DNA of 64,000 nucleotides. Origin: BMS3BBIN04 sp964552465. Its GTDB lineage: Bacteria; Electryoneota; Electryoneia; Electryoneales; Electryoneaceae. The translations under genes were made by a program, and so were the position numbers. Of the stretch, positions 54,841 to 64,000 are shown in pieces (the stretch's first letter is position 1; each line of letters begins with the position of its first letter). The notes below the pieces were generated by a model. The model did not search any database and was not told the origin of the DNA. It saw only the letters and a program-made list of their open reading frames with translations. The stretch is taken from positions 25,099 to 89,098 of the forward strand of contig CAZKGR010000012.1 in assembly GCA_964552465.1 (NCBI GenBank), given 5' to 3'.

Positions 54841-56373
54841 ATGATGAAACCAATTGATCGTTGGGAACCGGAAGACCAGACATTCTGGAGCAAGATTGGG
54901 CACAAGGTTTCGCAACGGAATCTCTGGATATCTGTTCCCTGTTTGCTGTGTGCGTTTGCTGTCTGGCTCTACTGGTCGATTGTTATCGTCCAGATGCAGA
55001 CTCTCGGGTTTCCATTTGAGAAAAGCCAGTTATACACCTTGACTGCAATCGCCGGGCTGGCAGGCGCAACATTCAGAATCCCAAACACGTTCTTCATCGC
55101 CCTAGCTGGTGGAAGAAACGTGATTGCGGTGACGACAGCGCTGTTGATTATTCCGGCCGTCGGTGCCAGCATCGCGCTACGCGATATCAACACACCATTC
55201 TCAACTTTTGCCGTACTCGCAGCCCTCTCAGGATTCGGCGGCGGGAATTTCGCTTCGTCCATGTCAAACATCAGCTTCTTCTTCCCGAAGAAGAATCAGG
55301 GTATTGCGCTGGGCATCAACGCTGGGCTGGGAAATGTCGGCGTCAGCGTTATGCAGGTTCTGCTTCCGCTGGTCATGACCGTGGGACTATTCGGAGCGCT
55401 CGGCGGCGATCCAATTCCAGTGCCCGGTGATCCTGACACACTGATTTGGATTCAAAACTGCGGTACAGTCTGGGTTCCGGTCCTGATCATCCTCAGCCTG
55501 ATGGCATGGTTCGGAATGAACAATCTGCCTATACATCCATTTGGATCTACGATTGGTGCTGTCGGCAAGATTCTGTGGCTGAAAATGCTCGGGCTGTTTG
55601 GAGCGGGAATCGGTCTGTACATGCTGCTCGGGTGGGAGATTTCGATGTGGGTCGTTCTCCCGATCACGATCATTGTTACCCTAGCACTGATACGTTACCT
55701 GTCGCCGACAACTGTACGAAAAAATCTCAGCGGCCAGTTTGCAATCTTCAAAAACAAGCATACATGGCTGATGACCTGGCTGTACATCATGACCTTTGGC
55801 TCATTCATCGGTTATTCGGCAGCATTTCCAAAACTGATTCAAGACGTGTTCGGATCTCTTCCGGACGGAACACTCAATCCCAATGCCCCCAACCCATTTG
55901 CTTATGCATGGCTGGGACCGCTCGTAGGTTCGCTGGCTCGTCCATTTGGTGGCTGGATATCGGATAAGCTGGGTGGAGCACGGGTCACACATTGGGACAC
56001 CATCGTCATGATCGGTTCGGCAATCGGGGTGGCGTACTTCGTCACCGCTGCCAGAACCTCGCCGACGCCGGAAGTCTACTTCATGCCGTTCCTGCTTCTC
56101 TTCCTGTTGCTGTTCACGACTACCGGGATTGGTAACGGATCGACTTTCCGGATGGTGCCGATCATTTTCAAGCCAGCTCAAGCGGGACCGGTCCTCGGTT
56201 GGACTTCCGCAGTTGCGGCCTACGGAGCTTTCATCATTCCAAAGATATTCGGGACACAAATCCAGGCTGGTAAACCCGAGTATGCGTTGTATGGCTTCGC
56301 GATCTATTACGCGACCTGCCTTGCTGTGAACTGGTGGTATTACGCGAGACGTAACGCCGAAATCGCTTGCTGA
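54841..56373 (+). CDS. narK2: NarK-family nitrate/nitrite transporter, second copy
   Basis: A second nitrate/nitrite porter of about 510 residues. Signature regions are ALSGFGGGNFASSMSNISFFFP and GINAGLGNVGVS in the first half and IGNGSTFRMVPIIF in the second. It lacks the soluble insert of the first copy. In Thermus-like clusters the two NarK proteins divide nitrate uptake and nitrite export. The start may be GTG at 54832 or ATG at 54841. It ends 7 bases before actA, so the act genes probably share its transcript. Confidence 0.92.
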   Translation: MMKPIDRWEPEDQTFWSKIGHKVSQRNLWISVPCLLCAFAVWLYWSIVIVQMQTLGFPFEKSQLYTLTAIAGLAGATFRIPNTFFIALAGGRNVIAVTTALLIIPAVGASIALRDINTPFSTFAVLAALSGFGGGNFASSMSNISFFFPKKNQGIALGINAGLGNVGVSVMQVLLPLVMTVGLFGALGGDPIPVPGDPDTLIWIQNCGTVWVPVLIILSLMAWFGMNNLPIHPFGSTIGAVGKILWLKMLGLFGAGIGLYMLLGWEISMWVVLPITIIVTLALIRYLSPTTVRKNLSGQFAIFKNKHTWLMTWLYIMTFGSFIGYSAAFPKLIQDVFGSLPDGTLNPNAPNPFAYAWLGPLVGSLARPFGGWISDKLGGARVTHWDTIVMIGSAIGVAYFVTAARTSPTPEVYFMPFLLLFLLLFTTTGIGNGSTFRMVPIIFKPAQAGPVLGWTSAVAAYGAFIIPKIFGTQIQAGKPEYALYGFAIYYATCLAVNWWYYARRNAEIAC

Positions 56374-56380
56374 GGAGTAA

Positions 56381-57034
56381 ATGAACCGGGAAACGACAAC
56401 ATATATCCTGCTGATTGGCCTCGTTATCAGCCTGGTCGCTCTGGGCTGGAACCTGGGATCAATGCGATATCTGGCCAACCATCAGTTCTACGAACCTGAC
56501 CAGCCGATCGAATATTCACATCGGTTGCACGCGGGCGAACTGCTCATCGACTGTCAGTATTGCCATTACGGGGCTGAGCGAAGTCGATACGCGGGTATCC
56601 CCGCTGCCAGTGTGTGCATGAACTGTCATTCGTTCGTGACTTCGTCATTTGGCGCGTTTCGAGCGGAAGACAAGAAAGCAGCCGAAGAGAATCGTGAGAT
56701 GCAGCCGGTTATTTCATCAGAGCTGCAAAAGCTCTACGACGCCATGGCGTTGGACGCTGAGCTGAATCCAGATCCAAACAAGAAACAGACACCCATCGAG
56801 TGGAATCGAGTTCACCACCTCCCGGATTTCGCCTACTTCGATCATCGGCCACATGTGAACGCTGGCGTCCTGTGCCAGACGTGTCACGGATCGGTCGAAA
56901 CGATGGAGCGGATGCGGCAGGAGGAAACTCTGCGCATGGGTTGGTGCGTTAACTGTCATCGTGAAGTCAATGAAATCGGGGTTGCCGGAAAACCTGTTTC
57001 CGCTTCGACCGATTGTGTCGCTTGTCACCTATAG
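56381..57034 (+). CDS. actA: Alternative complex III pentahaem cytochrome ActA
   Basis: A membrane-anchored cytochrome of 217 residues with five CxxCH motifs (CQYCH, CMNCH, CQTCH, CVNCH, CVACH) after a single N-terminal helix (ILLIGLVISLVALGWNL). The five-haem count and the HFSH-like segment SHRLHAGELLIDCQYCHYG fit ActA of alternative complex III. It begins GAGGAG-TAA-ATG directly behind narK2. It is the first of six act genes in canonical order. Confidence 0.92.
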   Translation: MNRETTTYILLIGLVISLVALGWNLGSMRYLANHQFYEPDQPIEYSHRLHAGELLIDCQYCHYGAERSRYAGIPAASVCMNCHSFVTSSFGAFRAEDKKAAEENREMQPVISSELQKLYDAMALDAELNPDPNKKQTPIEWNRVHHLPDFAYFDHRPHVNAGVLCQTCHGSVETMERMRQEETLRMGWCVNCHREVNEIGVAGKPVSASTDCVACHL

Positions 57035-57048
57035 GCACTTGGAACCGC

Positions 57049-60000
57049 ATGGAAGAGAACAAGAAATACTGGAAGTCATTTGATACTTCCGGTCGGGAAG
57101 GGCAGCTTCAACCTGATTCAGGTGGTGACCAGCCTGTTCCGGATGAGAACAGTCCGGTGGACAATCTGAATCGACGAACCTTTCTGAAACTGGCCGGGTT
57201 CAGCGTAGCAGGATCTGCGATTGTGGCAGGCTGCTCTCGCGCCCCGATGGACAACGCTGTTCCGTACATGAACCAACCGGAAGAAGTCATTCCCGGACGG
57301 GGCTACACCTACGCCTCAACGTGTGCGGCATGCAGCGCGAGATGCGGTATTCTGGTCAGTAACCGCGACGGTCGCCCGGTGAAGATCGAGGGTAACCCGG
57401 ATCACCCGATTTCAAAGGGTGGACTGTGTCCCGTTGGGCAAGCCAGTCTGCTTGGGGTATACGACAGCAAACGTTTGCAGGGACCGCAGATCAACGGATC
57501 AGCTGCCAACTGGGCAGATGTTGACAGCGGGATCAACTCCAAGCTGAACGAGATTCGCGCAAATGGCGGCAAGGTCCGGGTGTTATCGCACACGATCAAC
57601 AGTCCATCCACGCAAAAGGCGATAGACGATTTCCTGAGCACGTTTGACGATACGCAGCATGTCATGTATGATGCGCTCTCATGCTCAGCCATCCTCGATG
57701 CGCATGAACTGACGCATCAAACGCGGGCAATGCCGCATTGCGACTTTGCCAAAGCAAAGAACATCGTCAGTTTCGACGCTGACTTTCTCGCGACCTGGAT
57801 TTCACCGGTTGAGTTCACAAAAGCCTACACATCCGGACGCTCGCTCGAGAACGGCGCGCACAACTACTCACACCACACTCAATTCGAGGGCCGGTTGTCT
57901 TTGACGGGCAGTCGTGCCGATAAACGGGTACGCATCAAACCCGCTGAAACCGGAGCTGTGGTTTCTAAACTGGCATCGCTCGTCGCAGAATACGCAGGAG
58001 AACACTACCGTCATCAGGGTGGTACGCTACCGGTTGATATTCATCTACTCGAAGAGTTGGCCGGAAAGCTATGGCAGGGCAGGGGACAAAGTTTAGTCAT
58101 CACGGGCAGTCAAGATGTCAACGTGCAAACCCTGTGCAACTACATAAATCATCTGTGTGGCAACTACGGTTCAACAATTCACCTCGATAACCCTTCCCTC
58201 CAATGTCAGGGAAGCGATCGGGATCTGTTGAAAATGTCAGACGAACTCGAGTCGAAGTCGATTGACGCACTCGTGCTGCTCGGTGTAAACCCGGTCTATG
58301 ACCTGCCGAACGGCGATGTTATTGCCGACGGATTGAAAAACACGGCTTTGGTTGTCAGTGTTGGAAGCCATCCGGATGAAACATCCGAACTGGCTGGCTT
58401 TGTCTGTCCTGAGCCACATTTCCTGGAAGCCTGGAATGACTATGAGCCGGTCAACGGCCTGTTCAGCCTTGGACAACCAGCCATCCAGCAGCTTGGTAAT
58501 CAGAGGCACGCGATTGAGAGTCTGGCCAGCTGGTCAGGCCAGGCGAACAAGGCGTACGACGCAATCCGCAGTGGCTGGCGCGAACAGATTTTCCCGCACC
58601 AGTCTGCACACTCGTCCTTCGATAAGTTCTGGAATGTGACGCTCCATGACGGAGTTAGCGCTGTCACGATGAATCCGCGTCAAGTGTCCGCATTCAACAG
58701 GAACGCGGTTAAGGCGCCGACGGCTGAACCACGCGCTGTCGAAAACGGGTTCGAGTTGCAAGTTATCGCCAGCTCATCCATGTTGAATGGAGAGCACGGT
58801 AACAACCCATTCTTGCATGAGCTGCCCGATCCGATAAGCAAGGTGGTCTGGGATAACTATGCCAGCCTTTCGCCTGATGCCGCCGAACGGTTGGGTGTTG
58901 AAGAAGGTGATGTTGTCAACCTGAACACGGGCAGCAAATCAATTGACCTGCCAGCCTTCATCCAGCCGGGACAGCATAACCAGGTGGTGGCGGTAGCGTT
59001 TGGATATGGTCAATCTGGAAGCGCCCGATTCGGCGACATCGGACCTGAGTGGATACAGGGCAAGCCAACTGTTGGTGATAACGGTCTGATCGGCACCAAT
59101 GTCGCACCGTTGATGTCTCTGGACGATAACGGTCTGGCATTCACCCGGTCCGGCGTAATACTGACCCCAACCGGCCGCAAGCACTATATCGCAACAACGC
59201 AGCGCTACGATTTCATCTCCGTTCCGGAAAAGCTGCGACCTCCCGGGGCTGGCGTGCGTGCGATCATCATGGAAACAACGCTTCCGGATTATCAGCACGA
59301 CCCATCATCCGGAATTCACACTCCGCATCACCCAGACGCTCAGCTCTGGCCTGATGACCACCCGTACGAGGGTTACCACTGGGCGATGGCGGTTGATCTT
59401 AACAAATGTACCGGTTGCTCGTCATGCGTGGTCGCATGTCAGGTCGAGAACAACATCCCGGTAGTTGGCAAGGATGAGGTCAGTCGCGGACGGATCATGC
59501 ACTGGATGCGAATTGACCGCTATTACGCAGGTCCGCACCAGTCGCTTCCGCAAGGAGATGACGTTGATGTCGTACATCAACCGATGTTCTGCCAGCATTG
59601 CGATAACGCGCCATGTGAGACTGTCTGTCCGGTATTGGCGACTGTTCACAGCAGCGAAGGGCTGAACCAGCAGATCTACAACAGGTGTGTCGGAACCCGC
59701 TACTGCTCGAACAATTGCCCGTACAAAACACGCCGGTTCAACTTTTTCGATTATAAGCGCGATGATGATTCGCAGAATCTGATGCTGAATCCGAATGTGA
59801 CGGTCAGGTCTCGCGGAATCATGGAGAAGTGTTCATTGTGCGTCCACCGAATTCAAGAGGCAAAGATCAACGCCAAGGGAAGGGGTGAGCCGCTCAAGGA
59901 TGGAGATATTCAGCCAGCGTGCCAGCAAACCTGTCCGGCAGGAGCAATCGTCTTCGGCGATTCAAATGATCCCGAGAGTGAGGTTTCGAAATTGATGCAC

Positions 60001-60108
60001 TGTCCCCGGGCCTACCGTGTGCTCGAAGAAATCAATGTGCGACCCTCAGTCAGTTACCTGAGCCTTGTGCGAAACAGGGATGCGTCGGGAGGAGGCTACC
60101 ATGGCTGA
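57049..60108 (+). CDS. actB: Alternative complex III iron-sulfur subunit ActB
   Basis: A periplasmic 1019-residue fusion of a molybdopterin-oxidoreductase-like domain and a ferredoxin-like domain. A Tat lipoprotein signal (NRRTFLKLAGFSVAGSAIVAGC) leads. CAACSARCGI marks a 4Fe-4S site in the first half; the molybdopterin-like part probably binds no cofactor, as in characterised ActB. The C-terminal part has CTGCSSCVVACQ, CQHCDNAPCETVCP, CVGTRYCSNNCP and CSLCVHR...CQQTCP cluster motifs. The ATG at 57049 is chosen; an upstream frame only overlaps actA. It overlaps actC by 8 bases. Confidence 0.93.
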   Translation: MEENKKYWKSFDTSGREGQLQPDSGGDQPVPDENSPVDNLNRRTFLKLAGFSVAGSAIVAGCSRAPMDNAVPYMNQPEEVIPGRGYTYASTCAACSARCGILVSNRDGRPVKIEGNPDHPISKGGLCPVGQASLLGVYDSKRLQGPQINGSAANWADVDSGINSKLNEIRANGGKVRVLSHTINSPSTQKAIDDFLSTFDDTQHVMYDALSCSAILDAHELTHQTRAMPHCDFAKAKNIVSFDADFLATWISPVEFTKAYTSGRSLENGAHNYSHHTQFEGRLSLTGSRADKRVRIKPAETGAVVSKLASLVAEYAGEHYRHQGGTLPVDIHLLEELAGKLWQGRGQSLVITGSQDVNVQTLCNYINHLCGNYGSTIHLDNPSLQCQGSDRDLLKMSDELESKSIDALVLLGVNPVYDLPNGDVIADGLKNTALVVSVGSHPDETSELAGFVCPEPHFLEAWNDYEPVNGLFSLGQPAIQQLGNQRHAIESLASWSGQANKAYDAIRSGWREQIFPHQSAHSSFDKFWNVTLHDGVSAVTMNPRQVSAFNRNAVKAPTAEPRAVENGFELQVIASSSMLNGEHGNNPFLHELPDPISKVVWDNYASLSPDAAERLGVEEGDVVNLNTGSKSIDLPAFIQPGQHNQVVAVAFGYGQSGSARFGDIGPEWIQGKPTVGDNGLIGTNVAPLMSLDDNGLAFTRSGVILTPTGRKHYIATTQRYDFISVPEKLRPPGAGVRAIIMETTLPDYQHDPSSGIHTPHHPDAQLWPDDHPYEGYHWAMAVDLNKCTGCSSCVVACQVENNIPVVGKDEVSRGRIMHWMRIDRYYAGPHQSLPQGDDVDVVHQPMFCQHCDNAPCETVCPVLATVHSSEGLNQQIYNRCVGTRYCSNNCPYKTRRFNFFDYKRDDDSQNLMLNPNVTVRSRGIMEKCSLCVHRIQEAKINAKGRGEPLKDGDIQPACQQTCPAGAIVFGDSNDPESEVSKLMHCPRAYRVLEEINVRPSVSYLSLVRNRDASGGGYHG

Positions 60109-61474
60109 TGTGTATTCGACGCTTCGCAAACCACTCGTCCTGGACAACAAGGGTCCGATTGATGTCACCAATGACATAACCAGCGCATTGGAGTCAAAAC
60201 CAACGGGTCTGTGGTGGTTTACTTTCCTGTTCTCATTCTCACTTCTGTGTGTGGGGATAGCTTCTGCCAGTTACATGATTGCGACCGGTATTGGCACCTG
60301 GGGTTTGAACAACACTGTTGGCTGGGCGTTTGATATCACCAACTTCGTCTTCTGGATCGGTATCGGACACGCTGGTACTCTGATCTCGGCCGTTCTATTT
60401 CTGCTGCGACAGAAATGGCGGACAGCCGTTAATCGTTCCGCAGAAGCAATGACCATTTTCGCTGTGATCTGCGCGGGCATATTCCCGGTCATCCACATGG
60501 GACGACCGTGGCTTTTCTTCTGGATACTACCGTATCCGAATCTGCGCGGACCGCTGTGGGTGAATTTCCGTTCCCCACTGGTCTGGGATTTTTTTGCCAT
60601 CGCTACCTACTTCACCATCTCGCTCCTCTTCTGGTACGTGGGAATGGTTCCGGATCTGGCAACGATACGTGATCGCGCCAAGAAAGGGATTCGCAAGGCC
60701 ATCTTCACGATCCTGTCGGTTGGTTGGAGTGCTTCATTCAGGGTGTGGCACAGGTATGAGGTTCTATACCTGATTCTCGCCGGGCTGGCGACACCGTTGG
60801 TGATTTCGGTGCACACGATCGTCAGCATGGATTTCGCGACGTCGGTGATTCCGGGCTGGCATACCACCATATTCCCGCCATACTTCGTGGCCGGTGCAAT
60901 CTTCAGTGGTATGTCAATGGTGCTGACTCTGATGATTATCGCCCGCAAGACTATGCGTCTCGAGCATTACATCACCATGGGACACATCAACAGCATGTCA
61001 AAGTTGGTCATTGCAACCGGCGGGATGGTTGGTCTGGCCTACGCCACGGAATTCCTTACCGCGTTGTACTCAGGCGTGCAATACGAGCAGTTCGTGTTCA
61101 TCAATCGAGCGATTGGGCCGTATGCCTGGGCTTACTGGACAATGGTCGGCTGCAATGTTGGTGTGCCTCAGTTGCTGTGGTTCAAGGGCGTCAGATCGAA
61201 CCTTGCTTTTGTTTTCATCATTTCGCTGCTGGTGAATGTGGGGATGTGGTTCGAGAGATTCGTGCTGATTGTCACCTCCCTGCATCGCGATTTCCTTCCC
61301 TCGAGCTGGACGATGTTCAAACCGACCATCATCGAGATAGGGATACTCGTCGGCAGCTTCGGACTGTTCTTCACTCTGTTCATGCTGTTCATCCGCTTCC
61401 TGCCGGTAATATCCATGAGCGAAATCAAGGGTGTACTCGGGTATGGTCGCCAACAGGCTGGAGGTGCCAAATGA
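60101..61474 (+). CDS. actC: Alternative complex III NrfD-like membrane subunit ActC
   Basis: A polytopic membrane protein of 457 residues with about ten hydrophobic helices, of the NrfD/PsrC family that binds quinol. Segments such as GLNNTVGWAFDITNFVFWIGIGHAGTLIS (spread over two helices) and VHTIVSMDFATSVIPGWHTTIFPP are typical of ActC. GGGAGGAGG stands directly before the ATG at 60101. It overlaps actD by 4 bases. Confidence 0.94.
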   Translation: MADVYSTLRKPLVLDNKGPIDVTNDITSALESKPTGLWWFTFLFSFSLLCVGIASASYMIATGIGTWGLNNTVGWAFDITNFVFWIGIGHAGTLISAVLFLLRQKWRTAVNRSAEAMTIFAVICAGIFPVIHMGRPWLFFWILPYPNLRGPLWVNFRSPLVWDFFAIATYFTISLLFWYVGMVPDLATIRDRAKKGIRKAIFTILSVGWSASFRVWHRYEVLYLILAGLATPLVISVHTIVSMDFATSVIPGWHTTIFPPYFVAGAIFSGMSMVLTLMIIARKTMRLEHYITMGHINSMSKLVIATGGMVGLAYATEFLTALYSGVQYEQFVFINRAIGPYAWAYWTMVGCNVGVPQLLWFKGVRSNLAFVFIISLLVNVGMWFERFVLIVTSLHRDFLPSSWTMFKPTIIEIGILVGSFGLFFTLFMLFIRFLPVISMSEIKGVLGYGRQQAGGAK

Positions 61475-62001
61475 ACAGGCGCGTGTTGATCGGCACCTTC
61501 GAGACTGAAAAAGATATCCTGAGCGTAACTGATTCTTCGCGTCAGAAGGGTCACAAGATCCTCGACGTTTACGCACCCTACGCAGTCCATGGATTGGACA
61601 AAGCGATGGGGATTGCGCCTTCGCGTCTGCCGTGGGCAGCGTTCTATTTCGGACTGTTCGGAGCAGCATTCAAAGTCTGGTTTGAATATTGGACCACTTG
61701 GATTAACTGGCCGATCAACGTTGGCGGCAAGCCGTGGGAATCGTTGCCAGCCTTTGTTCCGGTTACGTTTGAGGTGATGGTGCTATTCGCCGGAGTGGGT
61801 ACTGTGCTTCTCTTCTTCATGTATGACAAGCTATTGCCGTGGAAAAAAGCTCACCACCCATCGCCACGAGTGACCAGTGACCATTTCGCTCTGGTTCTAG
61901 AGGTGGATGATGCGGCGTTCGATGTGGAACAGGTCAGCATGATGTTCAGGCAACACAATGCTATTGAAGTCGAAGAGCGTCATGAGGAGGTGCACGACTG
62001 A
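61471..62001 (+). CDS. actD: Alternative complex III subunit ActD (DUF3341)
   Basis: A 176-residue subunit with two membrane helices. The N-terminal soluble part reads GTFETEKDILSVTDSSRQKGHKILDVYAPYAVHGLDKA split over residues about 8-45, and the helices span about 55-130. The match to ActD is clear. It starts at the ATG within the actC end; a much longer upstream frame lies antiphase in actC and is not real. It shares one base with actE. Confidence 0.93.
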   Translation: MNRRVLIGTFETEKDILSVTDSSRQKGHKILDVYAPYAVHGLDKAMGIAPSRLPWAAFYFGLFGAAFKVWFEYWTTWINWPINVGGKPWESLPAFVPVTFEVMVLFAGVGTVLLFFMYDKLLPWKKAHHPSPRVTSDHFALVLEVDDAAFDVEQVSMMFRQHNAIEVEERHEEVHD

Positions 62002-62594
62002 TGAAACGGATTGCATTGAATATCGCACTTCTACTGGCGCTACTTCTTTCGATCGGATTCAACTGGTCGATAAAGGAGAACCGTTCGCGTAAAAATCTGC
62101 TCTATGTGCCGGAGATGTATACAGCCGTATCAGCCGAACCATACGCGAAATCGGATATACTTCCCCATGGCCGTGTGTTGACAGATCCAGTACCGGGTAC
62201 GACCGCACGTGGATACATGCCCGACGGGTACGAAGCAACCGTCGAGAGCGCTGCACTCGCCGGATTGGAACTCGTAAGCCCTGTCGATGGCTCAGACTTG
62301 GCAGCCCTGGATCGAGGACAAGTGATATACAGGCGCTTCTGCCTCCCGTGCCACGGTCCGACTGGCGCCGGAGACGGTCTGGTAGCGCAAAAAGGCTTCC
62401 CGCCCCCGCCCGCATTCACTGCGGAGAGCTCGCTGAACATGAGTGACGGCGAGATGTACCACGTCCTGACATACGGAAAAGGAAATATGCCAGCGTATGC
62501 CACCCAGATTACCCGGATTGACAGGTGGAATGTCATAAGCTATGTTCGGCAGATGCAGGCTGATGCGTCGCAAAAAAGTGAGGCGACGCGATGA
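62001..62594 (+). CDS. actE: Alternative complex III monohaem cytochrome ActE
   Basis: A 197-residue cytochrome with one CxxCH site (CLPCHGPTGAGDG) in a class I cytochrome c fold and a distal Met probably in GKGNMPAYATQI. A short N-terminal hydrophobic segment (NIALLLALLLSIGFNW) anchors or exports it. It probably passes electrons from the complex to a soluble cytochrome or directly to a reductase. Overlaps on both sides support co-translation. Confidence 0.93.
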   Translation: MKRIALNIALLLALLLSIGFNWSIKENRSRKNLLYVPEMYTAVSAEPYAKSDILPHGRVLTDPVPGTTARGYMPDGYEATVESAALAGLELVSPVDGSDLAALDRGQVIYRRFCLPCHGPTGAGDGLVAQKGFPPPPAFTAESSLNMSDGEMYHVLTYGKGNMPAYATQITRIDRWNVISYVRQMQADASQKSEATR

Positions 62595-63757
62595 CTAGCC
62601 AGAATGCTATTCAGAATTTCCCGCCGGGGGGTACTCGACGCCACCTCTTGATAATGATAGGGGTCGGGCTGGCGACAGCTGTGATTGGCTTGTTCTTCGA
62701 AGCTGAACGCGTCTGGTTGAACTTGTTGCTCGGGTCATACGCCTTAGTTACACTCGGCCTGTTCGGCATTTTCCTGGTGGCAATTCAGTATGCAACCAGC
62801 GCCAGTTGGGGAGTGGTAATCCGGCGAATTGCCGAGGCGATGTCTTCTGCGGTACCCGTCGGTGCAATAGGGATTATCCTGATCCTGCTCATTCACCCTT
62901 CTACATATCCATGGCACAGTGCAGTGGAATTGACCGGGTTCAAGGGAATGTGGCTGGACCTGCCGTTCCTGATGACACGGGCTGGGTTCTACATCCTGAT
63001 CTGGCTTGTCTTCACCTACGCGATCATCAAGAACTCACGGCAGCAGGATTCTGACGGTGACGAGAAGCACTATCACAACAACGTCAAACTGTCGGCCATA
63101 TTCATTATCCTCTTCTCTATCACCTTCTGGCTGGCGAGTTTCGACTGGGTCATGTCCCTGGAACCATTCTGGTACAGTACCATATTCGGTGTATACAACT
63201 TTGCGGGTCTGTTCGCTGGTGGGCTGGCAGCATTGATCGTTCTGATCGTATGGCTGCAACGTCAGGGAATTCTTGAGAAAGAGATCACTGCCGATCACCT
63301 TCATGATCTCGGCAAGTTGCTGATGGGCTTCACCGTCTTCTGGTGGTACACATGGTTCTGCCAGTACATGCTGATCTGGTACGCAAATATTCCGGAAGAA
63401 ACAGTCTATTTCATACCACGCCTGGAGGGAACCTGGGGAGTTCTGTTCCTGGTCAACATGCTCCTGAACTGGGGCGTGCCATTCCTTCTTCTCCTGCCGA
63501 GAAAGGCGAAACGCAATCCGGTGACAATGGTCAGGATTTCCCTGGTCGTTCTCCTCGGACGCTGGTTGGACCTGTATCTGATGATTTTACCGGCACGTGA
63601 AAGTTCACATGTCAGCTGGTACATCCTGCTCGATGCAGGGATTATTGTAGGCGTAGCCGGGTTGTTCATTTTCACAGTGCTTCGTTCATTCAAGAAAGTA
63701 CCGGCGCTCCCGGTCAACGATCCATATCTGGCTGAAAGCCTTCACTTTCACCAATGA
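62591..63757 (+). CDS. actF: Alternative complex III membrane subunit ActF
   Basis: A second NrfD-like polytopic subunit of 388 residues with about ten hydrophobic helices. It contains FWLASFDWVMSLEPFWYSTIFGVYNFAG (over two helices) and WYTWFCQYMLIWYANIPEE, typical of ActF. It is the last act gene; no cytochrome oxidase or senC gene follows within the window. It overlaps actE by 4 bases. Confidence 0.93.
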   Translation: MTSQNAIQNFPPGGTRRHLLIMIGVGLATAVIGLFFEAERVWLNLLLGSYALVTLGLFGIFLVAIQYATSASWGVVIRRIAEAMSSAVPVGAIGIILILLIHPSTYPWHSAVELTGFKGMWLDLPFLMTRAGFYILIWLVFTYAIIKNSRQQDSDGDEKHYHNNVKLSAIFIILFSITFWLASFDWVMSLEPFWYSTIFGVYNFAGLFAGGLAALIVLIVWLQRQGILEKEITADHLHDLGKLLMGFTVFWWYTWFCQYMLIWYANIPEETVYFIPRLEGTWGVLFLVNMLLNWGVPFLLLLPRKAKRNPVTMVRISLVVLLGRWLDLYLMILPARESSHVSWYILLDAGIIVGVAGLFIFTVLRSFKKVPALPVNDPYLAESLHFHQ

Positions 63758-63767
63758 GTAGTGAATC

Positions 63768-63800
63768 ACGTCAGATTTGAGCGAATCTACTGTCTGACGT
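63768..63800 (+). terminator. Inverted repeat after actF, weak terminator candidate
   Basis: ACGTCAGA and TCTGACGT form a perfect 8-bp stem with a 17-base loop 10 bases after the actF stop. There is no U-run behind it, so the terminator role is uncertain. Confidence 0.35.
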
Positions 63801-63875
63801 CAGAGTATTTCAGACACGGAGTGCAGTTTAGTTAGTTGTGGTTTTGGTCTTAGATTGAACCCAAGGAGGTCAGTC

Positions 63876-63956
63876 ATGAGTCCAAGGCCAAAGCGTTCAC
63901 CATCCGAAGAAATCGTGTTCGCAGTCGAGCGACGGTACTCGCGGAAGATATTGTAG
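63876..63956 (+). CDS. Very small open reading frame with a perfect Shine-Dalgarno
   Basis: A 26-codon frame begins with ATG 6 bases after AAGGAGGTC and reads MSPRPKRSPSEEIVFAVERR before ending at TAG (63954-63956). The basic start loosely recalls the beginning of some transposases, but nothing decides this. It could be a true small protein, or the broken start of a longer gene beyond the window edge. Confidence 0.3.
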   Translation: MSPRPKRSPSEEIVFAVERRYSRKIL

Positions 63957-64000
63957 CGATCAATCCTGTGTGTTCGACGCCACTGATGGAAATCCTAACA

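Overview
The window looks like a chromosomal segment of a Gram-negative, anaerobically respiring bacterium. Secreted proteins end in type IX secretion (T9SS)-type sorting domains (for example the YPNPFN motif in the gene at 34427), and a PorV/PorQ-like porin and a TonB-dependent receptor lie beside them. This points to the FCB assemblage (Ignavibacteria/Calditrichota/Zixibacteria-like lineages), but the phylum cannot be fixed from this window. Base composition is moderate, except for one AT-rich mobile segment near 42.3-43.5 kb.

Region 1 (1-9.8 kb, minus strand) is one long operon for the lower part of anaerobic aromatic degradation. It encodes an SDR dehydrogenase (cut by the window edge), the ring hydrolase BamA, a 3-hydroxyacyl-CoA dehydrogenase/enoyl-CoA hydratase fusion and a thiolase. 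With them are an Re-citrate/homocitrate-synthase-like enzyme, a LeuC/LeuD-type aconitase-family pair, an IDH/IPMDH-family dehydrogenase and a MarR regulator. Nested palindromes at 9871-9903 sit between this operon and the divergent one and are the likely operator.

Region 2 (10.0-20.3 kb) encodes a three-subunit molybdenum hydroxylase of the xanthine dehydrogenase family, possibly a hydroxybenzoyl-CoA-reductase-like enzyme. A near-complete molybdenum cofactor maturation set follows: MocA-like, XdhC, MoeA, MoaA, MoaC, a MOSC-MogA fusion and, on the other strand, MobA. A type II thioesterase sits at the end of the plus-strand operon.

Region 3 (20.7-30.5 kb) is respiratory. It holds a Rieske protein, a one-piece cytochrome b with b6f-type haem spacing and an 18-haem cytochrome c built from two nine-haem halves, followed by napAGHBFD for periplasmic nitrate reduction. 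No NapC is present. A strong terminator at 30539-30566 closes the block.

Region 4 (30.6-41.2 kb, minus strand) is a cell-surface block: the porin, a subtilisin-like protease, two further secreted proteins and the TonB receptor.

Region 5 (41.2-45.2 kb) is a graveyard of mobile DNA. It contains a glycoside hydrolase 130 C-terminal remnant fused out of frame to a truncated integrase, an AT-rich Rep-like gene, an excisionase-like gene, a 3' half of tRNA-Lys(CTT) with its terminator (an attachment-site scar) and a decayed Mrr endonuclease fragment.

Region 6 (45.3-63.8 kb, plus strand) begins with an Rrf2-type regulator carrying three clustered cysteines. It continues as narC-G-H-J-I-K1-K2 running straight into actA-F, which encodes alternative complex III. 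The region thus joins membrane nitrate reductase, two transporters and a quinol:cytochrome c oxidoreductase. Together the window describes a nitrate-respiring aromatic degrader: regions 1-2 would feed acetyl-CoA and reductant, and regions 3 and 6 would dispose of electrons.
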